Shown here: piece after piece, positions 8,993-17,892 of the stretch
Layout of the letters: each line of letters opens with the position of its first letter
Numbering within the stretch: the stretch's first letter is position 1
Source of the DNA: DASZBX01 sp035943635
GTDB lineage: Bacteria; Actinomycetota; Actinomycetes; Streptomycetales; Catenulisporaceae
Length of the DNA: 64,000 nucleotides
Assembly (NCBI GenBank): GCA_035943635.1
Contig: DASZBX010000061.1
Location: forward strand, 62,001-126,000
Reading direction: 5' to 3'
Made by a program: the position numbers and the translations under genes
Notes under the pieces: generated by a model
Databases searched by the model: none
What the model saw: the letters and a program-made list of their open reading frames with translations, nothing else
What the model was told of the DNA's origin: nothing

Positions 8993-11440
8993 TCAGTGCT
9001 GCTCGCCCTCGTCCTCGTCGTCGCCGCGGGGCAGCAGTTCGTAGGACGGGTTGGACATGGCCAGGTAGCCCTCCATCTCGCCGACCATGCCGGCCACCCG
9101 CATCCGCGCGCCCGGCTCGATCCCGGGGATGGCCCGGCGGCCGATGAAGACCAGGGTGATCCCGCCGGTCTCGTCGTAGAGCTCGGCCTCCAGGGCCGGG
9201 GAGCCGGAGACCGGGCCGACGTAGACCGAGCGCACCCGGCCCTCCAGGATGGCCCGGTTGCGCCAGCGGACCGCGTTGATCGGGATCGGCTCGACCGGCC
9301 CGGCCTCGGCGTCCTGTGGCGGGCAGTCGGCGCTCAGCAGCATCTTCTTGGTCGCCCGGACCGGCCGGCCGGCCCGGTCCGGGCCCGGCGTCCCCGGGCC
9401 GCCCGGGCCGTGCCCCTTGAGCTCCTCGATCGCCTCGACCACGTCGAAGGGCACGATCATGGCCGCCACGTGCGGCAGCTTGGAGACCTCGAAGGCGATC
9501 TTGTCCGCGGTCCGGTCGTGCAGCAGCCGGCTGGTGAAGGCGTAGGAGCGCCGGGGCAGCAGGAAGGTGATCTCGGTCGCGGTCTCCCGCGCGGTCCGGG
9601 CGGCCAGTTCCACCGCGGCCCGGCGCAGCCGCCGGTCCGGCACCTCGATGATCTCCAGCGGGATGTCCGCCGCGTGCGAGCCGTCCCAGGTCCGGCGCAG
9701 GTGCTCGGCGTGCTTGGAGTCGATCATCAGGTGCACCGCGCGCAGCTCGACCGGGTGCAGCGACCGGGCGTAGCGCAGGGCCTTGATCACGGCCAGGTCC
9801 ACCGAGTCGACCAGCACCAGGACGGTGCTGCGGGTCAGCGTGGGCAGCGAGGCCGAGGCCGGGGCCTGGGCCAGCGCGGCGGCCTCGCGCCGGTAGCGCT
9901 CGTTCAGCTTGATCAGGGCGAACACCCCGATCGGGAAGACCACCACGACCACCCAGGCGCCCTCGGTGAACTTGAACGTGGCGAAGATGAGCACCACGGC
10001 GACCGACAGCACCGCGGCCGAGCCGTTGATCAGCAGCTTGGCCGTGCGGTTCTTCTCGTTGTGCGACTTGTGGTACTTGAACAGCCCGCTGGCCGCCATG
10101 GTGAAGCCGGTGAACACCCCGATCGCGTAGAGCGCGAGCAGCTGGGTCAGGTCGCCGCCGGTGGCCACCAGCAGGAGCAGCGAGAGCACGGTCAGGATGA
10201 TGATGCCGTTGGAGAAGGCCAGCCGGTGGCCGCGGTGCAGCAGCTGCCGGGGCAGGAACGAGTCCTCGGCGACGAACGAGGCCAGGAACGGGAAGCCGTT
10301 GAACGAGGTGTTGCCGCCGGTGTACAGGATCAGCGCGGTGGCCAGCTGCACGATCGTGAGCATCGCGCTGCCGAACCAGCCGCCGCCCCAGATCAGGCTG
10401 GAGAGCTGCCCGAGCACCGAGGGGCTGCCGGAGGTGTACGGCATGGCATGGGTCTTCCAGGCCAGAGTGGAGATGCACAGCACCAGCGAGCCGAGGATGA
10501 TCGACATCCAGAACATCGACTTGCGCGCGTTCACGCTGGCCGGCTTGCGGAAGGCCGAGACGCCGTTGGAGATCGCCTCCAGGCCGGTCAGCGAGGAGCC
10601 GCCGTTGGCGAACGCGCGCAGCAGCCCGGAGATCGCCACGAAGGCGACCAGGGTCTGGGTGGAGTGGCCGAGCTCGATCACCCCGCCGTACCGCTTGTCA
10701 TGCAGGTTGGTGGCCTGGTGCAGGTCGCCGAAGAGCAGCTTGACCATGCCGACGCCGACGGTCAGGCCGACCATCGCGACGTAGAAGTACATCGGCACCG
10801 CGAACGCGCGCCCGGCCTCGCGGATGCCGCGCAGGTTGCCGTAGCACAGCAGCAGCACCATGAAGACGGAGATGTACAGCGACCAGCTGGTGATGTCGAT
10901 GTTGAACGTCAGCGACAGCCAGGAGGAGACGGCGATGGTCCCCGCGGCGATCTGCACCGCCACGGTCACGATGTAGTCGATCATCAGCGCGACGGCCGCG
11001 ATCTGCGCGACGTTGACGCCGAAGTTCTCCCGCGCGACCACGTAGGAGCCGCCGGCCTTGGTGTAGACGCTGACCACGTCGCGGTAGCACAGGGTGAGCA
11101 CCAGCAGCAGGGCCAGGATGACGCCGGTGATCGGCATCACCAGGGCGAAGCCGGCCACGCCGAAGACCGGGATCAGCTGGGTCAGGATCGCCTCGGTGCC
11201 GTACGCGGAGGAGGAGATGCAGTCCGGGGCCAGCACGCCCAGGGCCACCGGCCGGGCCAGCTTCTCGCCGTGCAGCTGGTCGTTGACCAGGGGCTTGCCC
11301 AGCAGGCGGCGTTTGATCCGGTAGTTCAGGCTCTCCGGCACGTCCACCGTGGCGGACAGGGCCGGCGGCGGCGGGGCGGCGGCCGGCCGGTCCGGAGCCT
11401 GCGGATCCTGCTGCGCGGTCCCCGTGCTCGACGTGGTCAT
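8993..11440 (-). CDS. KimA-like APC-family potassium transporter fused to an OB-fold domain
   Basis: 815 residues, ATG start with AGAGGCGAG just upstream. Residues about 40-510 are a 12-helix APC-superfamily permease. The start (SLNYRIKRRLLGKPL) and the segments ISSSAYGTEAIL, KAGGSYVVARENFG, VDYIVTVAV-like helices and GLEAISNGVSAF strongly resemble Bacillus subtilis KimA, a K+/H+ symporter at the inner membrane. A cytosolic USP-like domain follows (about 530-690). The final ~97 residues (from IPINAVRWRNRAILEGRVRS, with PALEAELYDETGG and FIGRRAIPGIEPG) match the small stand-alone actinobacterial OB-fold protein that is usually a separate gene near transporters of this kind. Fusion of the two is unusual. 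No c-di-AMP riboswitch was recognised upstream. Naming it a general amino-acid permease is the alternative. Confidence 0.82.
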   Translation of the reverse strand: MTTSSTGTAQQDPQAPDRPAAAPPPPALSATVDVPESLNYRIKRRLLGKPLVNDQLHGEKLARPVALGVLAPDCISSSAYGTEAILTQLIPVFGVAGFALVMPITGVILALLLVLTLCYRDVVSVYTKAGGSYVVARENFGVNVAQIAAVALMIDYIVTVAVQIAAGTIAVSSWLSLTFNIDITSWSLYISVFMVLLLCYGNLRGIREAGRAFAVPMYFYVAMVGLTVGVGMVKLLFGDLHQATNLHDKRYGGVIELGHSTQTLVAFVAISGLLRAFANGGSSLTGLEAISNGVSAFRKPASVNARKSMFWMSIILGSLVLCISTLAWKTHAMPYTSGSPSVLGQLSSLIWGGGWFGSAMLTIVQLATALILYTGGNTSFNGFPFLASFVAEDSFLPRQLLHRGHRLAFSNGIIILTVLSLLLLVATGGDLTQLLALYAIGVFTGFTMAASGLFKYHKSHNEKNRTAKLLINGSAAVLSVAVVLIFATFKFTEGAWVVVVVFPIGVFALIKLNERYRREAAALAQAPASASLPTLTRSTVLVLVDSVDLAVIKALRYARSLHPVELRAVHLMIDSKHAEHLRRTWDGSHAADIPLEIIEVPDRRLRRAAVELAARTARETATEITFLLPRRSYAFTSRLLHDRTADKIAFEVSKLPHVAAMIVPFDVVEAIEELKGHGPGGPGTPGPDRAGRPVRATKKMLLSADCPPQDAEAGPVEPIPINAVRWRNRAILEGRVRSVYVGPVSGSPALEAELYDETGGITLVFIGRRAIPGIEPGARMRVAGMVGEMEGYLAMSNPSYELLPRGDDEDEGEQH

Positions 11441-11817
11441 CTCGCCTCTTACAGTCGCGGGTGTCCCCGGCCGATGGTTTCAGTATGTCTATAAATTGAG
11501 GGGCCTCTAACGGCCTCTACGGGATTCTCATGCCCATGCCAAGCGTCCGTTCTACCACTTCAGAGGTATGTTCATCCGCTCGTCAGATGACATATCGGGC
11601 ATTTGGACGCGAGAGTTTAGTGAGAAGAAGTGAGCAATGCTCGGTAAGGGCTGGTTTTGTGCCTATCGGGCTACTGCGTCCGCCGGGTGCGCGGGACCGC
11701 TCCGCATCCCGGGTACCCTTGGGCGTTGACACGCGCGCGGAGGCGTCGGGCGCGGTCGGTTCGAAGAAAGATGCTAGTTCTGCCACTAGCTTCCGGCGAC
11801 GTCAAGGCGGCGAGGAC
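11441..11817. other. Divergent intergenic region upstream of nuoA and the potassium transporter
   Basis: 377 bases without a convincing gene. It is less GC-rich than its neighbours at 11480-11640. A tandem 10-base direct repeat of GGCCTCTA is present (11503-11510 and 11513-11520), next to an AT-rich stretch (TCTATAAATTG) that could hold a minus-strand -10. A TTGACA-like hexamer lies near 11732, about 85 bases before nuoA. No Rex-type inverted repeat (TTGTGAA...TTCACAA) was seen, although Rex controls nuo promoters in Streptomyces. Confidence 0.4.
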
Positions 11818-12195
11818 ATGAGCGGCACGACTTACTACTCCGCGTATTCAATCGTGGGAATCCTGGCCGTTGTGGGCATCCTGTTCGTCACAGTCTCCTT
11901 CTCCGCCAACAGGATTCTGTCTTTATCGAGGCCGACCCCGGAGAAGCTGCTCACCTACGAATGCGGCGTGGACCCGGTGGGTGAGGGGTGGGCACACACC
12001 CATGTGCGTTACTACGTTTACGCCTTCTTGTATGTCATCTTCGCGGTCGACGCTGTGTATCTTTTCCCTTGGGCGACCGTCTTCGCCGCGCCGGGTTTCG
12101 GCGCGACGGCGCTCGCTGAAATGTTCGTCTTCCTCGGATTCCTGGCCGTGGGAATCCTCTACGCCTATAAGAAGGGCGTGTTGACGTGGGTGTGA
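11818..12195 (+). CDS. nuoA: NADH-quinone oxidoreductase subunit A (partial-type nuo cluster)
   Basis: 125 residues, a membrane subunit with three transmembrane helices. The ATG at 11818 (MSGTTYYSAY) is chosen because AAGGCGGCGAGG precedes it and family length is about 120; a frame extending upstream to 11530 has no protein character. Family signature YECGVDPVGEGW, then VRYYVYAFLYVIFAVDAVYLFPW with the conserved Glu/Asp region in helix 2. In complex I, NuoA helps form the loop near the quinone entry site together with NuoH and NuoJ. It opens an 11.6-kb operon in which each next gene overlaps or nearly overlaps the previous one. Confidence 0.93.
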   Translation: MSGTTYYSAYSIVGILAVVGILFVTVSFSANRILSLSRPTPEKLLTYECGVDPVGEGWAHTHVRYYVYAFLYVIFAVDAVYLFPWATVFAAPGFGATALAEMFVFLGFLAVGILYAYKKGVLTWV

Positions 12196-13409
12196 CAGAC
12201 CCGGTCGCCCTGGGCCTGCCGGGAGTGGGCATGCCCGAGCGTGAGTTCGGGACCGGCTTCGACCTGGCCCCCAAGCCGATGAAGGTCGTGCTCAACTGGG
12301 GCCGCAAGTACTCCCTGTGGGTGTTCAACTTCGGGCTGGCCTGCTGTGCGATCGAGTTCATCGCCGCGTCCATGGCCCGGCACGACTTCATCCGGCTCGG
12401 CGTGATCCCGTTCGCCCCCGGCCCGCGCCAGGCGGACCTGATGGTGGTGTCCGGCACGGTCAGCGACAAGATGGCCCCGGCGATCAAGCGGCTCTACGAG
12501 CAGATGCCGGAGCCGAAGTACGTGATCTCGTTCGGCGCCTGCGCGAACTGCGGCGGCCCGTACTGGGACTCGTACTGCGTGACCAAGGGCGTCGACCAGA
12601 TCATCCCGGTGGACGTGTACGTGCCCGGCTGTCCGCCGCGGCCGGAGGCGCTGCTGCAGGGGATCGTCAAGCTCCAGGAGAAGATCGCGGTCGAGAAGAT
12701 CGCGTCGGGCGGCCGTCCGGGCAAGCCCGGCAAGCCGCGGCGCAGGCCCGCCCGCCGCCTGCCCGCGCTGGCGGGGGGCGCGACGAGGCCGGACGGCGAG
12801 GGCGGCGACGGTCCGGCGACGGCCGGGTCTGCCGGTGTGCGGCCCGCTGCGGGTGTCGGGGCTGGCGCTGCATCTGCTGCCGCTGCTGCGGACACGGCTG
12901 CCGCTACCGCTGCCACCGTGGCTCTGGTTGCGCCGGTGGCTCCGGCTCCGGATGCGACCGCGGACACGGTCGAGACCGTCACGACGGCCGGCGAGACCAC
13001 GGCGCCGATCGCCGTCGCTCCGATCGCTCCCGGCGCGGTCACCGCCGACCCGGTTGCCGTGGACCTGACCGCCGCGGACCCGACTGCCGCCGATCCGGCC
13101 GCCCCGACCGTGGAGATCTCCGCCGAGACCCTCGCCGCCGGGACGGCCGTCGCGCCGGACGGGCCGACCGTCGCCCTGACCCCGATTCCGCGGGCCGAGC
13201 CGTTCGCCCCGCTGCCGCCGTCCGACGCGGTCACCGCCGAGATGCCGGTGCTGGACACGGCCGAGATCCCCACGATCATCGTGCCCAAGCGCGGCCCGCG
13301 GCGCCGGTACTTCCGCGAGCTGCGCCGGGCCCGCGACCACGGCCTGAGCCTGTTCGAGCAGGCCGTCGAAGACCAGGAGTGGGAGCGCAAGCGTGGCAAG
13401 CGTGACTGA
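12186..13409 (+). CDS. nuoB: NADH-quinone oxidoreductase subunit B with long Ala/Thr/Pro-rich tail
   Basis: 407 residues against about 160-185 for the family. The GTG at 12186 has GAAGGG 9 bases upstream and overlaps nuoA by 10 bases; a GTG at 12192 giving a GTGA overlap is also possible. Residues 1-180 are a normal NuoB that ligates cluster N2: the paired cysteines of GLACCAIEF, then SFGACANCGGPYW and YVPGCPPRPEALLQG. Residues about 185-370 are a low-complexity Ala/Thr/Val/Pro segment with few charges, ending in a basic block (RGPRRRYFRELRRARDHG). Such a tail is not part of the known fold and should be cytoplasmic. N2 passes electrons to quinone at the NuoB-NuoD interface, yet no nuoD is present here. 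Confidence 0.92.
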   Translation: MGVTDPVALGLPGVGMPEREFGTGFDLAPKPMKVVLNWGRKYSLWVFNFGLACCAIEFIAASMARHDFIRLGVIPFAPGPRQADLMVVSGTVSDKMAPAIKRLYEQMPEPKYVISFGACANCGGPYWDSYCVTKGVDQIIPVDVYVPGCPPRPEALLQGIVKLQEKIAVEKIASGGRPGKPGKPRRRPARRLPALAGGATRPDGEGGDGPATAGSAGVRPAAGVGAGAASAAAAADTAAATAATVALVAPVAPAPDATADTVETVTTAGETTAPIAVAPIAPGAVTADPVAVDLTAADPTAADPAAPTVEISAETLAAGTAVAPDGPTVALTPIPRAEPFAPLPPSDAVTAEMPVLDTAEIPTIIVPKRGPRRRYFRELRRARDHGLSLFEQAVEDQEWERKRGKRD

Positions 13410-15618
13410 CCCCCGGCGCGACCTGGCCGCCCTGGCCGAGATGGTCCGGGCGGCGCTGGAACCGGCCACCGGCGCCGGCACGACGGTGGCCGAGTCCTTC
13501 GGCCGGGTGACCGTGACGGTCGCCGCCGAGGACTGGATCCCCGCGCTGACCGCCGCCCGGGACCGCCTGGGCGCGGACTTCTTCGACTGGCTGACCGGCG
13601 TGGACGAGCTGGCGGACGGGTTCACCGTCGCCGCCTTCGTCTGCGCCGCCGGCACGGCCGGCCTCGGCGGCGCCGACGGTTCCACCGGACGACTGGCCCG
13701 CGGCCAGGGTCTGATCCTCAAGACCAGGGTCCCGCGCGACCAGCCCGAACTGCCCACCGCGACGACGGTGTACCGCGGCGCCGACTGGCACGAACGCGAG
13801 GCGTTCGAGATGTTCGGCCTGCAGTTCGCCGGCCACCCGAACCTCAAACCGCTGCTCCTGCCGGACGGCTTCGAGGGCACCCCGCTGCGCAAGGACTTCA
13901 TCCTGGCCGCCCGGGTGGCCAAGGCCTGGCCCGGCGCCAAGGAACCGGGCGAGTCCGACCACGCACCCGCCTCGCCCGGCCGACGCCGGATGCTCCCGCC
14001 CGGCGTGCCCGGCGACGGCTGGCTCAAGCCCCTGCCGACCGCCGCGGGCGTGGAGGCGGAGATCGAGGCGGCCAAGGCGAACCTGCGCCGCGAGCCGGGC
14101 GCGAGGGCCGAGGCGGCTGCGCGACGTGAGGCGAACGCCCGGGCCGAGTTCCCGGCGCGGCGTGCGGGGAGCACGCCGGTTGTTGCTGCGGCGGCGGCGC
14201 CGGTGGTCCCGGCCGTCGTGGCCCCGACCGCCGAACCGGAGAGGATTGCTCCGGCGCCCGAGCCGATCGAAGAACCCGCAGCTGAGCTCGTTGCGGAGCC
14301 GGTGGCGACGAACGAGGCGGTCGCGGGGGCCACGCCTTCCGCATTCGTGGATTCCGGTGAGCCGGAAGGTGTCGAAGAGGCTGGTGAGAACGCCGCGGCG
14401 CCGATTTCGGCCGACCTGACCGAGTCTCCCGAGCCGACCGCGATCGCCGAATCTGCCGAAGCCGCCGAGCTTGACGGGCTGGCCGAGCCCACAGAGCCCG
14501 CCGCCGTCGAAGCACCCGAACCGGTTGAAGTCGCAGAGCCCGTCGCGGCGGCCGAATCCGTGGAGCCGGACGAACCTGCCGCAGTAGCCGAAGCCGAAGC
14601 CGCTGAACCTGAAGCGCTTCCTGAGCCTGAGGTGCTTCCCGAAGCTGCCGAACCGGCTGAGGAAGTCGAGTCTGCTCCGGCGGCCGAGTTCGTGGAAGCG
14701 GGCGAAGCCGCTGATTTTGCTGCGGCGGAGGCCGTCGACGCGGCAGGCCCCGCCGAGCCGGCTGAACCTGTTGCGGCCGAGACCATAGAACCGGCAGAAG
14801 AACCGGCTGGGTCTGCCGAGCGCGCTGAAGCGGCCGAGCCAGCCGCGGCGGCCGTAGCCGAGCCGGTCGCGCCGGCCGAAGTCGAAGAGCCCACCGGATC
14901 TGTCGAGCCTGCTCAGGTCGGCACGGTGGCCGAGGCGGAAGAGCCCGCCGCATCCGCCGAGGACTCTGCATCCGCCGAACCTGCCGCGGTTGCCGAAGAG
15001 CACGAAGCGTCCGGGTCTGCGGCAAACGCTGAAGTGGCGGCGCCTGCCGAGTCCGAAGAGCCTGCGGAAGAGGTCGAACCCTCAGCGCCTGCCGCAATCG
15101 CTGAAGCGGCGGCGCCTGCCGAGTCCGCCGAAGAGGCTGAGATTTCCGAGCCTGTTGCGGCTGCCGAGGTGGTGGCGCCGGCTGAATCTGCCGAGGCCGC
15201 CGCGTCTGCCAACGTTGCCGAAGCTGCCGAATCTGCCTCCGACCTCGCCGAACCGGGCGATCCCTCCGCAGACTCTCCCGCCCGCGCCGTGGACATCGCG
15301 CCTGCCGAGCCAGACTCCCCGGCTCAGGAGACCGCCGCGGTCGACCCGTCGCCCGCCGCTTCGAAGGCGGCCAAGTCGGCGAGCGCGGCCAGGTCCAGGA
15401 AGACCGCCGCGTCCGACAACACGGCGTCCAAGAACACGGCCTCAAAGAATGCGGCAGCCAAGGACACCGCGTCCAAAAAGGCCGCCGCACCCAAGCCCAC
15501 GCCCCCGCGCTCCACCGGATCCAAAGCGGCCGCGCCCAAGCCCGCGCCGCCCAGGAAGCAGACACCCCCGCCCCCACCCGCCGACCCGACCTCCCCGGAC
15601 CGGGGTGACACCGCATGA
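13393..15618 (+). CDS. nuoC: NADH-quinone oxidoreductase subunit C with giant acidic Ala/Glu/Pro tail
   Basis: 741 residues, GTG at 13393 overlapping nuoB by 17 bases. The first ~200 residues are a 30-kDa NuoC domain: FFDWLTGVDEL, then the signature YRGADWHEREAFEMFGLQF, GHPNLKPLLLP and GTPLRKDF. Residues about 225-640 are an almost unbroken run of Ala, Glu, Pro and Val in loose repeats such as AEPAEAAEPV, strongly acidic. Residues about 645-741 switch to a basic Lys/Ala/Pro/Ser tail with ASKNTASKNAAAK-type repeats and a proline run. The codon bias creates long false frames on the other strand. In complex I, NuoC sits beside NuoD in the peripheral arm. It may here be a docking or spacer device; that is inference. 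Confidence 0.88.
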   Translation: MASVTDPRRDLAALAEMVRAALEPATGAGTTVAESFGRVTVTVAAEDWIPALTAARDRLGADFFDWLTGVDELADGFTVAAFVCAAGTAGLGGADGSTGRLARGQGLILKTRVPRDQPELPTATTVYRGADWHEREAFEMFGLQFAGHPNLKPLLLPDGFEGTPLRKDFILAARVAKAWPGAKEPGESDHAPASPGRRRMLPPGVPGDGWLKPLPTAAGVEAEIEAAKANLRREPGARAEAAARREANARAEFPARRAGSTPVVAAAAAPVVPAVVAPTAEPERIAPAPEPIEEPAAELVAEPVATNEAVAGATPSAFVDSGEPEGVEEAGENAAAPISADLTESPEPTAIAESAEAAELDGLAEPTEPAAVEAPEPVEVAEPVAAAESVEPDEPAAVAEAEAAEPEALPEPEVLPEAAEPAEEVESAPAAEFVEAGEAADFAAAEAVDAAGPAEPAEPVAAETIEPAEEPAGSAERAEAAEPAAAAVAEPVAPAEVEEPTGSVEPAQVGTVAEAEEPAASAEDSASAEPAAVAEEHEASGSAANAEVAAPAESEEPAEEVEPSAPAAIAEAAAPAESAEEAEISEPVAAAEVVAPAESAEAAASANVAEAAESASDLAEPGDPSADSPARAVDIAPAEPDSPAQETAAVDPSPAASKAAKSASAARSRKTAASDNTASKNTASKNAAAKDTASKKAAAPKPTPPRSTGSKAAAPKPAPPRKQTPPPPPADPTSPDRGDTA

Positions 15619-16574
15619 CCTGGTGGCTCGAAGTAGCGCTCCGGATCGTCGTCGTCTTCGGCTGTTTCCTCACGATCCCCCTGGTCGTCGGCCAGATGGA
15701 GCACAAGGTCATGGCGCACATGCAGGGCCGCCTCGGCCCGATGGCGGCGGGCGGGTTCCACGGTTGGGCGCAGCTGATCGCGGACGGCATCAAGTTCGCG
15801 CAGAAGGAGCCGATCGTCCCGGCGGCGGCGGACCGCAGGGTCTTCCAGCTCGCGCCGGTGGTCGCCCTGCTGCCGTACCTGGTCGTCCTGGTCACCATCC
15901 CGATCGGGCCGGGGACGCAGGTCGGGGTCGACCTCGACCTCGGGCTGTTCTTCGTGCTCGCGGTGCTCGGCGTCGCGGTGCTCGGCGCGCTGATGGGCGG
16001 GTGGGCCAGCGCGAACAAGTACTCGCTGCTCGGCGCCATCCGGACCGCGGCGCAGCTGATGGCCTACGAGCTGCCGCTGATCCTGTCCGCGGCCTCGGTC
16101 GCGATGGCGGCCGGGACGCTCTCGCTCGGCGGGATCGTCGCGCAGTGGCACTGGTACTGGCTGCCCTGGCAGCTGATCGGCGGGTTCGTGTTCTTCACGG
16201 CCGGACTGGCCGAACTCCAGCGGCCGCCGTTCGACATGCCGGTGGCCGACTCGGAGATCATCTTCGGGGCCTACACCGAGTACTCCGGCCTGCGCTTCGC
16301 CTTCTTCCTGCTGGCCGAGTACGCCGGCATCGTCGTGCTGTGCCTGCTGACCACCGTCCTGTTCCTCGGCGGATGGCACGGGCCGGTCGACGACCAGCAT
16401 CTCGGCTGGCTCTGGACGCTCATCAAGACCTTCATCCTCGCGTTCGTGGTGATCTGGCTGCGCGTCAGCTACCCGCGATTGCGCGAGGACCAATTGCAGA
16501 AATTCGCCTGGACGGTGCTGATCCCGCTGTCCCTGGCCCAACTCTTGATCACCGGGGTGGTGAAGGTGCTGTGA
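15615..16574 (+). CDS. nuoH: NADH-quinone oxidoreductase subunit H
   Basis: 319 residues, ATG in an ATGA overlap with nuoC. An eight-helix membrane subunit that forms the quinone chamber with NuoB and NuoD. Signatures: EHKVMAHMQGRLGPMAAGG, DGIKFAQKEPIVP and ELQRPPFDMPVADSEIIFG followed by EYSGLRFAFFLLAEY. These match the family, although the canonical APFDLPEAESE box reads PPFDMPVADSE, one acidic residue fewer. Because nuoC runs straight into nuoH, there is no room for a nuoD gene. Confidence 0.94.
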   Translation: MTWWLEVALRIVVVFGCFLTIPLVVGQMEHKVMAHMQGRLGPMAAGGFHGWAQLIADGIKFAQKEPIVPAAADRRVFQLAPVVALLPYLVVLVTIPIGPGTQVGVDLDLGLFFVLAVLGVAVLGALMGGWASANKYSLLGAIRTAAQLMAYELPLILSAASVAMAAGTLSLGGIVAQWHWYWLPWQLIGGFVFFTAGLAELQRPPFDMPVADSEIIFGAYTEYSGLRFAFFLLAEYAGIVVLCLLTTVLFLGGWHGPVDDQHLGWLWTLIKTFILAFVVIWLRVSYPRLREDQLQKFAWTVLIPLSLAQLLITGVVKVL

Positions 16575-17239
16575 CCGAGGCCACGAGGGACGACACGCGG
16601 GACGAGAACGAGAACACCGACCGCGAGAACACGGGCGGCGACAACACCGACCGCGACAACACCCCCGGCGATACCTCCGCCGGGAACGACCGCCGCACCG
16701 GCATCCCCGGCGCGGGCCTGATCGCCGGCCTGGCGACCACGCTCAAGACGATGACGCACCGATCGCACACCGTGCAGTACCCGGACGTCGCCCCGGCCCT
16801 GCCTCCCCGCACCCGCGGCGTGATCGCGCTGATCGAGGAGAACTGCACGGTCTGCATGCTCTGCGCGCGCGAGTGCCCGGACTGGTGCATCTACATCGAC
16901 TCGCACAAGGAGACCGTCCCGGCGCCCCCCGGCGGCGGCCGGGACCGGACCCGGAACGTGCTCGACCAGTTCGACATCGACTTCTCGCTCTGCATGTACT
17001 GCGGGATCTGCATCGAGGTGTGCCCGTTCGACGCGCTCGAGTGGTCGCCCGAGTTCGAGTACGCCGAGTACGACATCCGCAACCTGCTGCACGACAAGGA
17101 CCGGCTGGGCCAGTGGGCCGAGACCGTGCCGGCCCCGGTCGCCCTGGACCCCGGCGCCGAGCCGCCCAAGGAGATCGCCCTGGCCGAGAAGGCCGCGCTG
17201 AAGAAGCAGGCCGAACTGCCGAAGGAGAGCACTGAGTGA
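16571..17239 (+). CDS. nuoI: NADH-quinone oxidoreductase subunit I (2x[4Fe-4S])
   Basis: 222 residues, GTG in a GTGA overlap with nuoH. Two ferredoxin motifs, CTVCMLCARECP (about residue 96) and CMYCGICIEVCP (about 141), bind clusters N6a and N6b that carry electrons toward N2. The first ~45 residues are an added hydrophilic segment rich in Asn, Thr and Asp (ENTDRENTGG-type repeats). After the second motif the usual EYAEYDIRNLLHDKDRL is present, followed by a ~40-residue tail. The upstream donors NuoE, F and G are not encoded nearby. Confidence 0.94.
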   Translation: MTEATRDDTRDENENTDRENTGGDNTDRDNTPGDTSAGNDRRTGIPGAGLIAGLATTLKTMTHRSHTVQYPDVAPALPPRTRGVIALIEENCTVCMLCARECPDWCIYIDSHKETVPAPPGGGRDRTRNVLDQFDIDFSLCMYCGICIEVCPFDALEWSPEFEYAEYDIRNLLHDKDRLGQWAETVPAPVALDPGAEPPKEIALAEKAALKKQAELPKESTE

Positions 17240-17892
17240 ACCGGGACGCACTGCTCCTGCTCGCCGCCCCCCGGCTCGCCGACGTCAAAACCACCACCGT
17301 CACCGCCACGACCGCCGCCACGCACCACTACCTCTCGCCCACCGGGATCGAGATCGCGTTCGTGCTGATCGGCCTGGTCGTGCTCGGCTCCGGGCTGCTG
17401 GTGGTCACCGTGCAGAACCTGGTGCACGCCGCGCTGTGGCTGGTGGTCTGCCTCGGCGCGATCGCCGGGGAGTTCCTGCTGCTCGGCGCCGAACTGATCG
17501 CCTGGGTGCAGGTGCTGATCTACGTCGGCGCGGTCGTGGTCCTGCTGCTGTTCGGCCTGGTGCTGACCCGGGCGCCGATCGGGCACACGGACGAACTCGA
17601 CGTCAAGCACCGGCTGCCCGCCGTCGTGGTCGCGCTCGCCGCGGCCGGGTTGCTGGTCACCGTCGTGGTCGACGCGTACAAGAACGTCTGGTTCGACCCG
17701 CGCCAGGCCGTCGCCGCCGGGACCGCCCAGGCGAACGGCACGGCCCTGTTCAAGTTCTGGGTGCTGCCGTTCGAAGCCCTGTCCGTGCTCCTGCTCGCCG
17801 CCCTGATCGGCGCGATCGCGCTGTCGCGGCGCGAGGACCGGACCGGCTCGGCCGCGGCCGGACCGCTCTCGACCGAAGGGGCCGAGCGCTGA
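17236..17892 (+). CDS. nuoJ: NADH-quinone oxidoreductase subunit J
   Basis: 218 residues, GTG in a GTGA overlap with nuoI. A five-helix membrane subunit. The family core is seen at GLLVVTVQNLVHAALWLVV and LLGAELIAWVQVLIYVGAVV, where the conserved Glu and the YVGA motif form the pi-bulge helix next to the quinone site. About 35 residues precede the first helix. The C-terminus ends in a short charged stretch after the final helix. It is translationally coupled on both sides. Confidence 0.92.
   Translation: MNRDALLLLAAPRLADVKTTTVTATTAATHHYLSPTGIEIAFVLIGLVVLGSGLLVVTVQNLVHAALWLVVCLGAIAGEFLLLGAELIAWVQVLIYVGAVVVLLLFGLVLTRAPIGHTDELDVKHRLPAVVVALAAAGLLVTVVVDAYKNVWFDPRQAVAAGTAQANGTALFKFWVLPFEALSVLLLAALIGAIALSRREDRTGSAAAGPLSTEGAER

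Noticed and set aside
8984..11494. 836-codon plus-strand frame opposite the potassium transporter
   Set aside because: Shadow of a well-supported transporter gene, rich in Gly/Arg/Gln/His without domains.
11441..11540. c-di-AMP (ydaO-type) riboswitch before the KimA-like gene
   Set aside because: The leader is short and I could not find the conserved riboswitch blocks.
12165..15003. Very long minus-strand frames opposite nuoB and nuoC (Ser/Ala/Gly-rich)
   Set aside because: They mirror the repetitive Ala/Glu/Pro codons of NuoC; no start signals and no known domain.
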